This document shows positions 24,354 through 32,758 of a DNA stretch of 64,000 nt, piece by piece (the stretch's first letter is position 1; every line of letters starts with the position of its first letter). The DNA comes from Paenibacillus silvae (GTDB lineage: Bacteria > Bacillota > Bacilli > Paenibacillales > Paenibacillaceae), in assembly GCF_014639235.1 (NCBI RefSeq), contig NZ_BMFU01000004.1:680015-744014 (forward strand). The letters are read 5' to 3'. Made by a program: the position numbers and the translations under genes. The notes beneath the pieces are model-generated. The model was given only the letters and a program-made list of their open reading frames with translations. It was not told where the DNA came from and ran no database searches.

Positions 24354-26156
24354 ATGGTGAAAATACGTACACGTGCCGAGGTTATGGAGGAAGCTACCTG
24401 GGATCTGCGAGACTTGTTTGCAACAGATGCGGAATGGGAGCAGGAGCTCATGTCCCTGCCTGAGGCTGCTGCTCATATCGAGACATTCCAGGGTTCATTG
24501 GGTCAAGGTGCACAGCAACTGCTCGCTTGTCTGGAAGCTCGTGAAGTTCTGCAGGAGCGGATTGGCAAAGCTGCTGCCTATGCCCGTTTGAAGCAATCGG
24601 AGGACAGCATCAACCCGGCAAACATTGTGAATGCTGCCAAAGCAGGAGATATTGTGTCCAGTCTGTCTTCAAGTCTGTCCTTTATCTCTTCCGAGATTGT
24701 CTCGCTGCCGGACGGTACGATCGAGCGGTATGTAGAGGAGCTCCCGGCTCTGGAGCCGTACAAGCGCAGCCTGGAGCGATTGATTGCGGAAAAAGCACAT
24801 CGCCTTTCACCGGAAACGGAGAAGGTGCTTGCTTCACTCAGCGAGGTCTTGGATTCACCATATCGAATCTATCAGCGCGGTAAGCTGGCAGATATGACGT
24901 TTGAGGAAGCGCTCAATGGTGAGCATGAATCCCGTCCGCTATCCTGGTCTTTATACGAAAATAATTATGAGATGTCAGCAGATACAGAGCTGCGTCGATC
25001 GGCTTATGCTGCATTCAGCGAATCATTGAATAGCTATAAAAACACATTTGCCGAAGGATACGCCGCCGAAGTGAAGAAACAAGTGGTGTTATCCCGGCTG
25101 CGCGGATATGACGACGTAACGGATATGCTGCTTGCTCCGCAGCAAGTGAGCAGGGAGATGTACAATAACGTGCTTGATATTATTCAAAAGGAGCTTGCTC
25201 CGCATATGCGCAGACTGGCTGCGCTGAAAAAGCGTGAGCTTGGACTCGACAAGCTGATGTTCTGTGATCTCAAGGCTCCGCTTGATCCCGAATTCAGTCC
25301 GGCCATTACATATGATGAGGCCTGCACGCTGATTCGTGAAGCTTTGGAAGTGCTCGGTTCCGAGTATGGAGAGATTGTAGAACGGGCCTTTACTGAACGT
25401 TGGGTGGATTACGCGGAAAATGCAGGCAAATCTACGGGAGCATTCTGTTCCTCCATTTATGGTGCACACTCTTACATTTTGATCTCTTGGGCGAATAACA
25501 TGCGCGGGGCGTTTACGCTGGCCCATGAGGTTGGGCATGCAGGTCATTTCATGCTGGCTGGCAAGTATCAACGACTGATAAATACACGTCCATCTCTTTA
25601 TTTTATAGAAGCGCCTTCGACGATGAACGAGATGCTGCTGGCAGATCACCTGCTCAAGCGTTCCGATAACCCGAGAATGCGGCGTTGGGTCATTTTACAA
25701 TTGCTTAATACGTATTATCACAATTTCGTTACCCATCTGCTCGAAGGTGAGCTGCAGCGCAGGGTGTACGCACTTGCCACCGAGGATACACCCATCACGG
25801 CGAAGACGTTAAGTGAGCTGAAAGGTGCAGTCCTCTCGGAGTTCTGGGGTCCTGAACTCATTGTTGACGAAGGAGCCAAGCTCACCTGGATGAGACAGCC
25901 GCATTATTATATGGGTCTGTATCCGTATACATATGCAGCCGGTTTAACCGCGTCAACAGCAGCTGCCCAGAAGATCAGGGAGGAAGGTCAGCCTGCGGTA
26001 GAGCGCTGGCTTGAAGCACTGAAAGCTGGCGGCAGCCTGGAGCCGCTGGAGCTGATGAAGCTGGCAGGGGTGGACATGTCACAGCCTGAGCCGATTCGCA
26101 CAGCTGTTGCTTATGTTGGCACACTTGTTAACGAACTTGAACGTCTGTATTCGTAA
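24354..26156 (+). CDS. M3 family oligoendopeptidase F-like
   Basis: About 600 residues, the usual PepF length. The zinc motif HEVGHAGH is at residues 391-398 with Glu downstream in EAPSTMNEMLLADHLL, as in thimet-type peptidases. The N-terminal TWDLRDLF block is the PepF hallmark, lying near residue 15 when ATG 24354 is used; it follows AAGGAGACAG. ATG 24324 also has an AAGGAG site and would add 10 residues. A cytosolic enzyme cleaving short peptides. It is one of two M3 peptidases in the window (the other is at 62122, a different subfamily). The repeat array upstream may lie in its leader. Confidence 0.9.
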   Translation: MVKIRTRAEVMEEATWDLRDLFATDAEWEQELMSLPEAAAHIETFQGSLGQGAQQLLACLEAREVLQERIGKAAAYARLKQSEDSINPANIVNAAKAGDIVSSLSSSLSFISSEIVSLPDGTIERYVEELPALEPYKRSLERLIAEKAHRLSPETEKVLASLSEVLDSPYRIYQRGKLADMTFEEALNGEHESRPLSWSLYENNYEMSADTELRRSAYAAFSESLNSYKNTFAEGYAAEVKKQVVLSRLRGYDDVTDMLLAPQQVSREMYNNVLDIIQKELAPHMRRLAALKKRELGLDKLMFCDLKAPLDPEFSPAITYDEACTLIREALEVLGSEYGEIVERAFTERWVDYAENAGKSTGAFCSSIYGAHSYILISWANNMRGAFTLAHEVGHAGHFMLAGKYQRLINTRPSLYFIEAPSTMNEMLLADHLLKRSDNPRMRRWVILQLLNTYYHNFVTHLLEGELQRRVYALATEDTPITAKTLSELKGAVLSEFWGPELIVDEGAKLTWMRQPHYYMGLYPYTYAAGLTASTAAAQKIREEGQPAVERWLEALKAGGSLEPLELMKLAGVDMSQPEPIRTAVAYVGTLVNELERLYS

Positions 26157-26265
26157 TCCGGCTCATATAGTATAAGGACAAGGCAGAGCGGGTTATCTGC
26201 ATGCACTGTTCTCTGAGCGGGGATTGGTGAACTGTAATTTTGCAGATGGAAAGGAACGATGTATT

Positions 26266-26790
26266 ATGGCGGTGACGGACTTATTCTCATCCTTGGGCCG
26301 ATTGAGTATAGATGGCTTCGGAGGTTTTGATGATATGAGTGGTGTACCGGGATTTGAGGGCAATCAGAGCGGCTTTTTTTCGGGCTTTAATGAATTTGGA
26401 GCCATGGGTGCATTTGTTCAAATTGTTATCGCCATTGTGTTTCTGGTGGTAGCGGGCGGCATCGTTTATGCTATTTTTTCCGGTGTTCGCACTTGGTCCT
26501 CCAACAATGCGGCTACGGTGCTGACACTGCATTCCAGAGTGGTGACCAAACGAACCGAGGTTAGTGGGGGAAGCGGAGACAGCAGCGCTACAACGAGGTA
26601 CTATGCAACCTTTGAGTTTGATAACGGGGAGCGGGTGGAGCTGAATGTTGGCGGGCAGATGTACGGTATGCTTGTGGAGCAGGATCGTGGCATGCTGACG
26701 TATCAGGGCACCCGCTTCAAACATTTTGAACGGGATATCCAGCCGCAGTCCGGGCAAACCGAAACCAGAAGTGGGCAGTTTTATATGTAG
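26266..26790 (+). CDS. DUF2500 single-span membrane protein
   Basis: 174 residues: a Gly/Phe-rich N-terminus, one membrane helix at about residues 50-72 (FVQIVIAIVFLVVAGGIVYAI), then the DUF2500 domain (TVLTLHSRVVTKRTEVSG ... YYATFEFDNGERVELNVGGQMYGMLVEQDRGMLTYQGTRF), a small beta-rich fold of unknown function. The ATG at 26266 follows AAGGAAC; a longer TTG/GTG form exists but has no binding site. It is followed by a hairpin. Confidence 0.82.
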   Translation: MAVTDLFSSLGRLSIDGFGGFDDMSGVPGFEGNQSGFFSGFNEFGAMGAFVQIVIAIVFLVVAGGIVYAIFSGVRTWSSNNAATVLTLHSRVVTKRTEVSGGSGDSSATTRYYATFEFDNGERVELNVGGQMYGMLVEQDRGMLTYQGTRFKHFERDIQPQSGQTETRSGQFYM

Positions 26791-26796
26791 AAGCAT

Positions 26797-26836
26797 GCAG
26801 CGGCTCCTCCCCAACAGGGAGCGGGCCGTTTTGTTG
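26797..26836 (+). terminator. Probable terminator after DUF2500 gene
   Basis: GCGGCTCC and GGGAGC...GGCC pair imperfectly around CCCAACA and run into TTTTGTT. Confidence 0.5.
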
Positions 26837-26863
26837 TGGGAGCAGAAAAGCGAATTCATGGGT

Positions 26864-26879
26864 ATTCAAACGCTTACAA
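26864..26879. promoter_or_regulatory. cre-like catabolite-repression site upstream of rhaB
   Basis: ATTCAAACGCTTACAA matches the CcpA site consensus WTGNAARCGNWWWCAW at all fixed positions but one. It lies about 130 bp before the rhamnulokinase start, which fits carbon catabolite control of a sugar kinase. Confidence 0.45.
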
Positions 26880-27009
26880 TGATGATATACTCAGAAAATA
26901 AAACTAAACAGTATTAAACAAACATAAACAAACAATTTTCGAGGTATAAGTAAAGAGTTACGGGCGTTGATGCTTGAAACTATAACGTGCCGAAAAGGTG
27001 GGAAAAGCA

Positions 27010-28518
27010 TTGAGTGTACTTGCTTATGATTTGGGTGCAGGCAGCGGCAGGGCCATACTCGGGCATTTGAACGATCGAGGCATGGAAACCCGCGAAATTC
27101 ATCGTTTCAAAAATGAACCGGTGAAGGTTGGCGAGCGTATGCATTGGGATATTTTGCGGCTGCATCATGAAGTGCTTCAGGGATTGACGCTTGTAAAACA
27201 GCACGGTGAAGTGCCTGAAAGTTTGGGAATCGACTCCTGGGGTGTGGATTTTGGTTTGCTGGGCAGCGGCGGCGAACTGCTTGGCAACCCCTATCATTAT
27301 CGTGATATACAGTTTAATGGCATGATGGATCAGATTTGTCAGGAAGTATCGGCAAAACGTATTTTTGAACGTACAGGCATACAGTTTCTGCCGTTTAACA
27401 CCTTATATCAGCTGGCAGTGCTGAAACGGAGTGCGTCTCCGCTGCTGCGTGAGGCTGAGCGTTTTCTGATGATTCCTGATCTGCTGCGTTATTTCCTCAC
27501 TGGAGAAGCGGTGAATGAGTTCACCAATGCTACCACTACCCAGCTCTACAATCCGATGCTTGCCGAGTGGGACGGGGAATTGCTTGACCATATTGGTGTC
27601 TCCAGGCAATGCTTCGGTGAAGTTGTAATGCCGGGTACTTCGGTTGGACAGCTGCGCAGCAGCATACGCCATGAACTGGGTCTTGCATCCATTCCTGTCA
27701 TTGCAGTAGCAGAGCATGATACCGGCTCCGCTGTCGTGGCGGTTCCGGCGACGGAACGAGCGTTTGCTTACCTTAGCTGCGGAACATGGTCACTGATGGG
27801 CACCGAACTGAATCAGCCTGCGATAAGTGCCGAGAGTCTTGCGCTGAACTTTACCAATGAGGGTGGAGCGGGAGGCACGTATCGCCTGCTCAAAAATATT
27901 ATGGGGCTCTGGATTTTGCAGGAAAGCATGCGTCAGTGGGAGCGCGAAGGAAAAGGCATCAGTTATGCAGCTTTGCTGGCGAAGGCAGAGGCAACGCCTC
28001 CGTTTGCGAGCTTGTTTGACCCGGATGATGATCTGTTTCTGCCCGCAGGAGATATGACGGAGCGCATTCGTCAGTATTGCCGCAACACGGGGCAGGTGGT
28101 ACCCGAGGATCAAGGTAGTATAGCTCGTGCCATCCTGGAGAGTCTTGCGCTCAAATACCGCAGAGTACTGGAATGGACAGAACAGCTGTCAGGTCAGTCC
28201 TTCCATGGTTTACACATGGTGGGCGGAGGCATTCAGAACCAGCTGCTGTGCCAGTGGACGGCAAACTCGATCGGCAAGCCGGTATGGGCCGGGCCAGCGG
28301 AGGGGAGTGCCATCGGCAATATGGCCGTGCAATGGATGGCGAGTGGGGCATTCAAGGATATATGGGAAGCACGCCGCGTCATTCGCGATTCATTTCCGGT
28401 AGCGGAATATGAGCCACAGGACAGATCCGTATGGGCGGAAGCTTATGAGCGATTTATGCGAATCACGGCTGCCGCATCCCCTGTATCACCAGATTCAGAC
28501 AGCGGGAGCGAGGTGTAG
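27010..28518 (+). CDS. rhaB: Rhamnulokinase
   Basis: 502 residues, FGGY-family sugar kinase of the RhaB branch. Motifs: AYDLGAGSGRAILG at the N-terminus (phosphate loop), GIDSWGVDFGLL near 75, VNEFTNATTTQLYNP near 170, the catalytic-Asp region IAVAEHDTGSAV near 234, YLSCGTWSLMGTE near 255 and the adenosine loop VGGGIQNQLLCQWTAN near 400. Phosphorylates L-rhamnulose to rhamnulose-1-phosphate. TTG 27010 is chosen as start because AAGGTGGG sits seven bases upstream; GTG 26998 overlaps that site. No isomerase or aldolase gene is in the window. The regulator gene starts two bases after its stop. Confidence 0.93.
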   Translation: MSVLAYDLGAGSGRAILGHLNDRGMETREIHRFKNEPVKVGERMHWDILRLHHEVLQGLTLVKQHGEVPESLGIDSWGVDFGLLGSGGELLGNPYHYRDIQFNGMMDQICQEVSAKRIFERTGIQFLPFNTLYQLAVLKRSASPLLREAERFLMIPDLLRYFLTGEAVNEFTNATTTQLYNPMLAEWDGELLDHIGVSRQCFGEVVMPGTSVGQLRSSIRHELGLASIPVIAVAEHDTGSAVVAVPATERAFAYLSCGTWSLMGTELNQPAISAESLALNFTNEGGAGGTYRLLKNIMGLWILQESMRQWEREGKGISYAALLAKAEATPPFASLFDPDDDLFLPAGDMTERIRQYCRNTGQVVPEDQGSIARAILESLALKYRRVLEWTEQLSGQSFHGLHMVGGGIQNQLLCQWTANSIGKPVWAGPAEGSAIGNMAVQWMASGAFKDIWEARRVIRDSFPVAEYEPQDRSVWAEAYERFMRITAAASPVSPDSDSGSEV

Positions 28519-28520
28519 AG

Positions 28521-29282
28521 ATGCTGGCGGCAGAGCGATATGACCGAATTGTGGAACTTGTGAATATCAAGGGCAGCATGCGTGTATCAGAGCTCAGCGA
28601 GCGCTGCAGTGTAACGGAAGAAACCATTCGCAGGGATCTGGACCGGCTGGAGCAGGCCGGGCGACTGCGCAGGTCACACGGAGGCGCCGTCAGTGTGAAG
28701 GAGGATCAGCCGGAGATTCCTTATCGAATTCGGGAAACGACACATGCGCTGGAGAAAAAACGGATTGCAGATGCAGCCTTGGCCTTCATTGCAGCGGGAG
28801 ATCGTATTTTGCTGGATGCCAGCACGACGGCAGGGTACATGGCAGCCAATATGCCGGATATACCGCTGACGGTGCTGACCAATTCCATTCAAGTCGCTAC
28901 GGAGCTGAGCAGCCGGGACAACATCGAGGTCATCTCCACTGGAGGACAATTGGCGGCTCGCTCTTTATCCTTTGTTGGCCCGCTGGCAGAGCGTTCACTG
29001 GAAACCTACCATGTTGACAAACTGTTCTTGTCCTGCAAGGGGGTTCATGTGGAGAGCGGCGTCATCAGTGAATCAAGTGAACTCCAGGCCAGATTGAAAC
29101 AGAAGATGGTGGGAATCGCGGATCAGGTGATTCTGCTGGCGGATGCAAGCAAGTTTGGTATTCGGGCTTTCGCACGTGTAACGGGACTGGAGGCGGTGCA
29201 CACCATCATTACGGATCAGCCTTTGAGTGAAGAGCAGAAGTCCTTGTGTAGTGCCTATCATCTGGAGGTCCATACGGTGTAA
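28521..29282 (+). CDS. DeoR-family regulator of the rhamnose operon
   Basis: 253 residues with the same two-domain build as the regulator at 16504: winged helix with VTEETIRRDLDRLEQAGRLRRSHGGAVSV, then a sugar-phosphate sensor domain (LLDASTTAGYMAANM, LTNSIQVATEL, LADASKFGIRAF). It begins two bases after the rhaB stop, so it is co-transcribed and probably represses rhamnose genes, with a rhamnose-derived phosphate as inducer. The strong likeness to 16504 points to a duplication within this chromosome region. The rhamnose specificity is inferred from position only. Confidence 0.88.
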   Translation: MLAAERYDRIVELVNIKGSMRVSELSERCSVTEETIRRDLDRLEQAGRLRRSHGGAVSVKEDQPEIPYRIRETTHALEKKRIADAALAFIAAGDRILLDASTTAGYMAANMPDIPLTVLTNSIQVATELSSRDNIEVISTGGQLAARSLSFVGPLAERSLETYHVDKLFLSCKGVHVESGVISESSELQARLKQKMVGIADQVILLADASKFGIRAFARVTGLEAVHTIITDQPLSEEQKSLCSAYHLEVHTV

Positions 29283-29400
29283 CGGAAACAGGATGCGGCT
29301 GGCTTGATTCGGACATTCGTTGATGTCAATAAAGCAATGAGCGGCTGCTTTTCAGTATAAGCGGCATGAACAATATATTGGTTAAGTCGGAGGTGGGATG

Positions 29401-30153
29401 ATGAAGGTTTCGAAGCAAGAGAAGATGAAGGTTTCCTTGTTTATAACCTGTCTCAGCGATGCCATCTATCCCCAAGTGGGAGAGGCGATGGTTCGTTTGC
29501 TGGCGGCCTACGGTGTTCAATTGGAATTTCCGCAGGTGCAGACCTGCTGTGGGCAGCCCTCCTATAACAGTGGATACTGGGATGAGACAAGAACAGCGGC
29601 CAAAACCATACTGGAAGCGTTTGATGACAGTGATTTTGTTGTCTGTCCATCAGGCTCATGCACTTATATGATTCACCATTATCCCGAGCTGTTTGCAGAG
29701 GAGCCGATCTGGCTGGAAAAAGCGAAACGGCTTCAGGACAAGGCGTATGAATTTACGCAGTTTCTTGTGCAGGTGCTGGGCATTACCGATATCGGAGCTT
29801 CCTTTCCCCATAAAGTAACATACCATCCTTCTTGTCATGGCAGTCGTCTGCTCGGCGTGAAGGATGAACCGCTCGCCTTGCTTGCCAATGTCAGGGGACT
29901 GGAATTGGTTCCACTGCCTCACGCTGAAGATTGCTGCGGATTCGGAGGTACGTTTGCTATTAAAATGTCTGATATCTCGGGAGCGATGGTAACGGAGAAG
30001 GTGGACCATGTTAAAGAAACACAAGCGGAGGTGCTCGTCGGACTGGATATGGCCTGTCTGATGAATATTGCGGGCAATCTCAGGCATAGAAATGAACCTG
30101 TGCGCGTGATGCATCTGGCTGAGTTGTTATATGAAGGGGTGCAGACAAGATGA
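29401..30153 (+). CDS. lutA: Lactate utilization protein A (Fe-S cluster oxidoreductase subunit)
   Basis: About 250 residues, with the two CCG-domain cysteine clusters of the LutA/YkgE family: TCCGQPSYNSGYWD near residue 40 and DCCGFGGTFAIKM near 172, plus CPSGSC and HPSCHGSR. Part of the LutABC complex that oxidises L-lactate to pyruvate. Two Met codons follow GGAGGTG; ATG 29401 has the better spacing. Homology to B. subtilis LutA begins at the later Met (29425, MKVSLFITCL), so the first eight residues are an extension. It overlaps lutB by 4 bp. Confidence 0.93.
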   Translation: MKVSKQEKMKVSLFITCLSDAIYPQVGEAMVRLLAAYGVQLEFPQVQTCCGQPSYNSGYWDETRTAAKTILEAFDDSDFVVCPSGSCTYMIHHYPELFAEEPIWLEKAKRLQDKAYEFTQFLVQVLGITDIGASFPHKVTYHPSCHGSRLLGVKDEPLALLANVRGLELVPLPHAEDCCGFGGTFAIKMSDISGAMVTEKVDHVKETQAEVLVGLDMACLMNIAGNLRHRNEPVRVMHLAELLYEGVQTR

Positions 30154-31667
30154 GCCAACCTGGCGTTATGGCTGAAACGGTCAAATCCCGAGCGGAATTG
30201 GCGCTGAATGATGATTTTCTTCGCAAAGCCGTGAAGTTTACAACAGAACGTTTGCGTAACGGCAAGAAAGCCGCTTCGGAAGAGCATGGCAACTGGGAAG
30301 AGTGGCGGGAGCGAGGACGCCAGATTCGGCTGCATACGATCGCACATCTCGATTATTACTTGAATGAATTTGTGAACAACGCACGTGCGAACGGTGTGCA
30401 TATTCATTTTGCAGACACTTCTGCAGAAGCGGCGGCCATTGCGCTGGATATTGCCGAGCACAAGCAGGCTTCAAGCGTGGTCAAATCCAAATCCATGGTT
30501 TCCGAGGAAGTGCATCTTAACCATGTGCTGGAGGAGGCTGGCATTGAAGCGATCGAAACTGATCTTGGCGAATATATCATTCAGCTTGCGGGTGAAGCCC
30601 CGTCTCATATCGTTATTCCAGCCATTCACAAAAACCGGTATCAGATCGCAGAGCTATTGTCCAAAGAAGCCGGTGAAGTGCTGGAGCCGGATACAACCGT
30701 GCTTGCCGGGTTTGTTCGCAAGAAGCTGCGCGAGAAATTTCTGGAGGCCGACATCGGCTTGACGGGCTGCAATTTTGCTATAGCTGAGACGGGCTCGATG
30801 GTTTTATTTGAAAATGAAGGCAATGCCCGCATGGTATCTACCGTTCCCCGGACTCAGATTACACTTATGGGCATGGAACGGATTATCCCGTCCTGGGCAG
30901 ACCTGGAGGTGATGGCTACTCTGCTGCCACGTTCGGCTACCGGACAAAAGCTTACGATGTACATGTCCGGCATTACAGGTCCTCGCCGCACGGCAGATGG
31001 AGACGGACCTGACGAGATGCACATCATTATCGTGGACAACGGCCGTTCGCTGCAGCTTGGTGATCCCGAGTTCCAGGAGCTGCTGAATTGTATACGCTGC
31101 GGAGCCTGTCTTAATGCCTGTCCAGTGTATCGCCATATTGGCGGCCATGCCTACGGCGGGACCTACAGCGGACCTATTGGGGCAGTGCTGACCCCGGCAT
31201 TAAACGGCAACATTGATGAATGGAATGATATCGCGAGTGCATCCAGTCTGTGCGGGGCCTGTTATGAAGCGTGCCCTGTCAAAATTCCACTGCATGACAT
31301 GCTCGTCTATTTGCGCAGGCGCAAGGTGGAGGACGGCCATGGAAACAAGCTGGAAACGATGGGCATGAAGGGCTTCGCTGCTGTAGCGGCGAACTCCAAA
31401 CGTTTCGCTGCTGCGATCCGGCTGGGACAGCTGGGACAGAAGGCTGTGGTGCGGAACGGGGGCATTACGTTAAAGCTTGGGCCGCTGAAAGGCTGGAACA
31501 CCTACAGAGTGGCTCCAAGTCTGGCGAAAAAGTCCTTCCGGCAGCAGTGGAGCAAGCTGGAGCAGGAACTGAGTCAGCAGCCTACGGTTATGGATTCCGC
31601 TGTACATGAGCGAATGCAGCAGATCATCCGCGAGCGCGGTGAAGGGGGCGGGAAGCATGGAAAGTGA
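30150..31667 (+). CDS. lutB: Lactate utilization protein B (4Fe-4S subunit)
   Basis: 505 residues. The N-terminal part carries the LUD domain with FLEADIGLTGCNFAIAETGSMVL and the middle holds two ferredoxin-type clusters: CIRCGACLNACPVYR near residue 313 and CGACYEACPVKIP near 369. Between them is the HAYGGTYSGPIGAVLTP block typical of LutB/YkgF. Electron-transfer subunit for L-lactate oxidation. Starts by a 4-bp overlap with lutA and overlaps lutC by 11 bp, a tight three-gene operon. Confidence 0.95.
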   Translation: MSQPGVMAETVKSRAELALNDDFLRKAVKFTTERLRNGKKAASEEHGNWEEWRERGRQIRLHTIAHLDYYLNEFVNNARANGVHIHFADTSAEAAAIALDIAEHKQASSVVKSKSMVSEEVHLNHVLEEAGIEAIETDLGEYIIQLAGEAPSHIVIPAIHKNRYQIAELLSKEAGEVLEPDTTVLAGFVRKKLREKFLEADIGLTGCNFAIAETGSMVLFENEGNARMVSTVPRTQITLMGMERIIPSWADLEVMATLLPRSATGQKLTMYMSGITGPRRTADGDGPDEMHIIIVDNGRSLQLGDPEFQELLNCIRCGACLNACPVYRHIGGHAYGGTYSGPIGAVLTPALNGNIDEWNDIASASSLCGACYEACPVKIPLHDMLVYLRRRKVEDGHGNKLETMGMKGFAAVAANSKRFAAAIRLGQLGQKAVVRNGGITLKLGPLKGWNTYRVAPSLAKKSFRQQWSKLEQELSQQPTVMDSAVHERMQQIIRERGEGGGKHGK

Positions 31668-32382
31668 GCATCGGCAATGGCTGGAAGCCATGGAGGTAAA
31701 ATCAAAGCGCAGGCAGGAGCAGTTCATGGAGGACATCGCTGCTAAGTTAAGAAGACCCAGACAGCGCAGCGCACCAGCTCATGCTTTTCGAGGGGCCCCG
31801 GACTTCTGGAACGAGCTGGAATGGGATTTGGAGAAGCGAATTCAGGCGTTTACAGATAACTTTGTCAGTGTGGGTGCCCATATCGCGAGGGTTCAGAGCA
31901 TGGACGAGGTTGCACAATTTATCACCAATAAAACACATGAATTAAGTGCCAGATATCTGATTCGTCAGAATGAGCAGGCACTGACCGCTCTGGGACTGGA
32001 GGAAAAGCTTTCGCATGTACAGGTCTCTGTCTGGAACAGTGAGCCTGGTGTGAACTGGAGAGCACGGGCGGCAGAAGCGGATATTGGTGTAGTGATGGCT
32101 GATTATGCCACAGCCTATACAGGCTCGGTTACCGTGCTTTCTTCCCCGGAGAAAGGCCGCTCCGTCAGCTTGCTGCCAACGGTGCTGATTTTGATCATTC
32201 CGGTCGAGAGGCTGCACACCAGATTGGGTGAGACACTGGATCGCTTTGACGAGGCGGGAAGAGAGCAGCTGCCTGCGGGCATTCACTTTATATCCGGTCC
32301 CAGCCGTTCCTCCGATATCGAAAATGATCTGACCATCGGAGTTCACGGCCCCGGAATTGTTTACGGTCTAATTGTAGGCTAG
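31657..32382 (+). CDS. lutC: Lactate utilization protein C
   Basis: 241 residues, LUD-domain protein of the LutC/YkgG type. Conserved blocks: EADIGVVMADYATAYTGSVTVLS near residue 144 and the C-terminal GPSRSSDIENDLTIGVHGPG. Together with LutA and LutB it forms the lactate-oxidising complex. The start ATG 31657 follows GAAGGGGGCGGG inside the end of lutB. A strong terminator ends the operon. No lactate permease (LutP) or LutR-type regulator gene was seen nearby; upstream lie rhaB and its regulator. Confidence 0.93.
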   Translation: MESEHRQWLEAMEVKSKRRQEQFMEDIAAKLRRPRQRSAPAHAFRGAPDFWNELEWDLEKRIQAFTDNFVSVGAHIARVQSMDEVAQFITNKTHELSARYLIRQNEQALTALGLEEKLSHVQVSVWNSEPGVNWRARAAEADIGVVMADYATAYTGSVTVLSSPEKGRSVSLLPTVLILIIPVERLHTRLGETLDRFDEAGREQLPAGIHFISGPSRSSDIENDLTIGVHGPGIVYGLIVG

Positions 32383-32417
32383 CAGGGCTGAGTAGCATAT
32401 AAATGTTGAATTTCATG

Positions 32418-32463
32418 ACTGTCCCGATGGCGTTTTATCGCCATGGACAGTTTTTGCATTTTT
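32418..32463 (+). terminator. Terminator after lutABC
   Basis: ACTGTCC-CG-ATGGCG pairs with CGCCAT-GGACAGT around TTTTAT, followed by TTTTT. Confidence 0.85.
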
Positions 32464-32758
32464 TTACATATATCAAAACGAGCCTCAGGACCTACGACTT
32501 TGGTGGAGTTGAAGATTGAAACGGTAGATGCTATTGTAAAGATACATAAAGAGAAACGCCCATTTTTTTTACTCGAAAATGACTGGATTACGAATTTGGT
32601 CAATCGGTACTGTCAGTAATATTTTAGAAATACGATTGATCATGCATCAAGTAAAATGGGAGTCACCATGCTATAAGCCGAAGGGGAAATGCACGCAAGG
32701 TTGCTATGTCGCAGCACTCATCATTTACATTTTTTGATAAAAAGAAGGAGTGAGAGTT
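32464..32758. other. Upstream region of the CYP102A gene
   Basis: No gene seen. It contains TTGAT-CATGC-ATCAA at 32636-32650, a possible operator, and otherwise AT-rich sequence. In B. megaterium the TetR-type BM3R1 gene precedes the P450; no such gene is present here. Confidence 0.35.
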
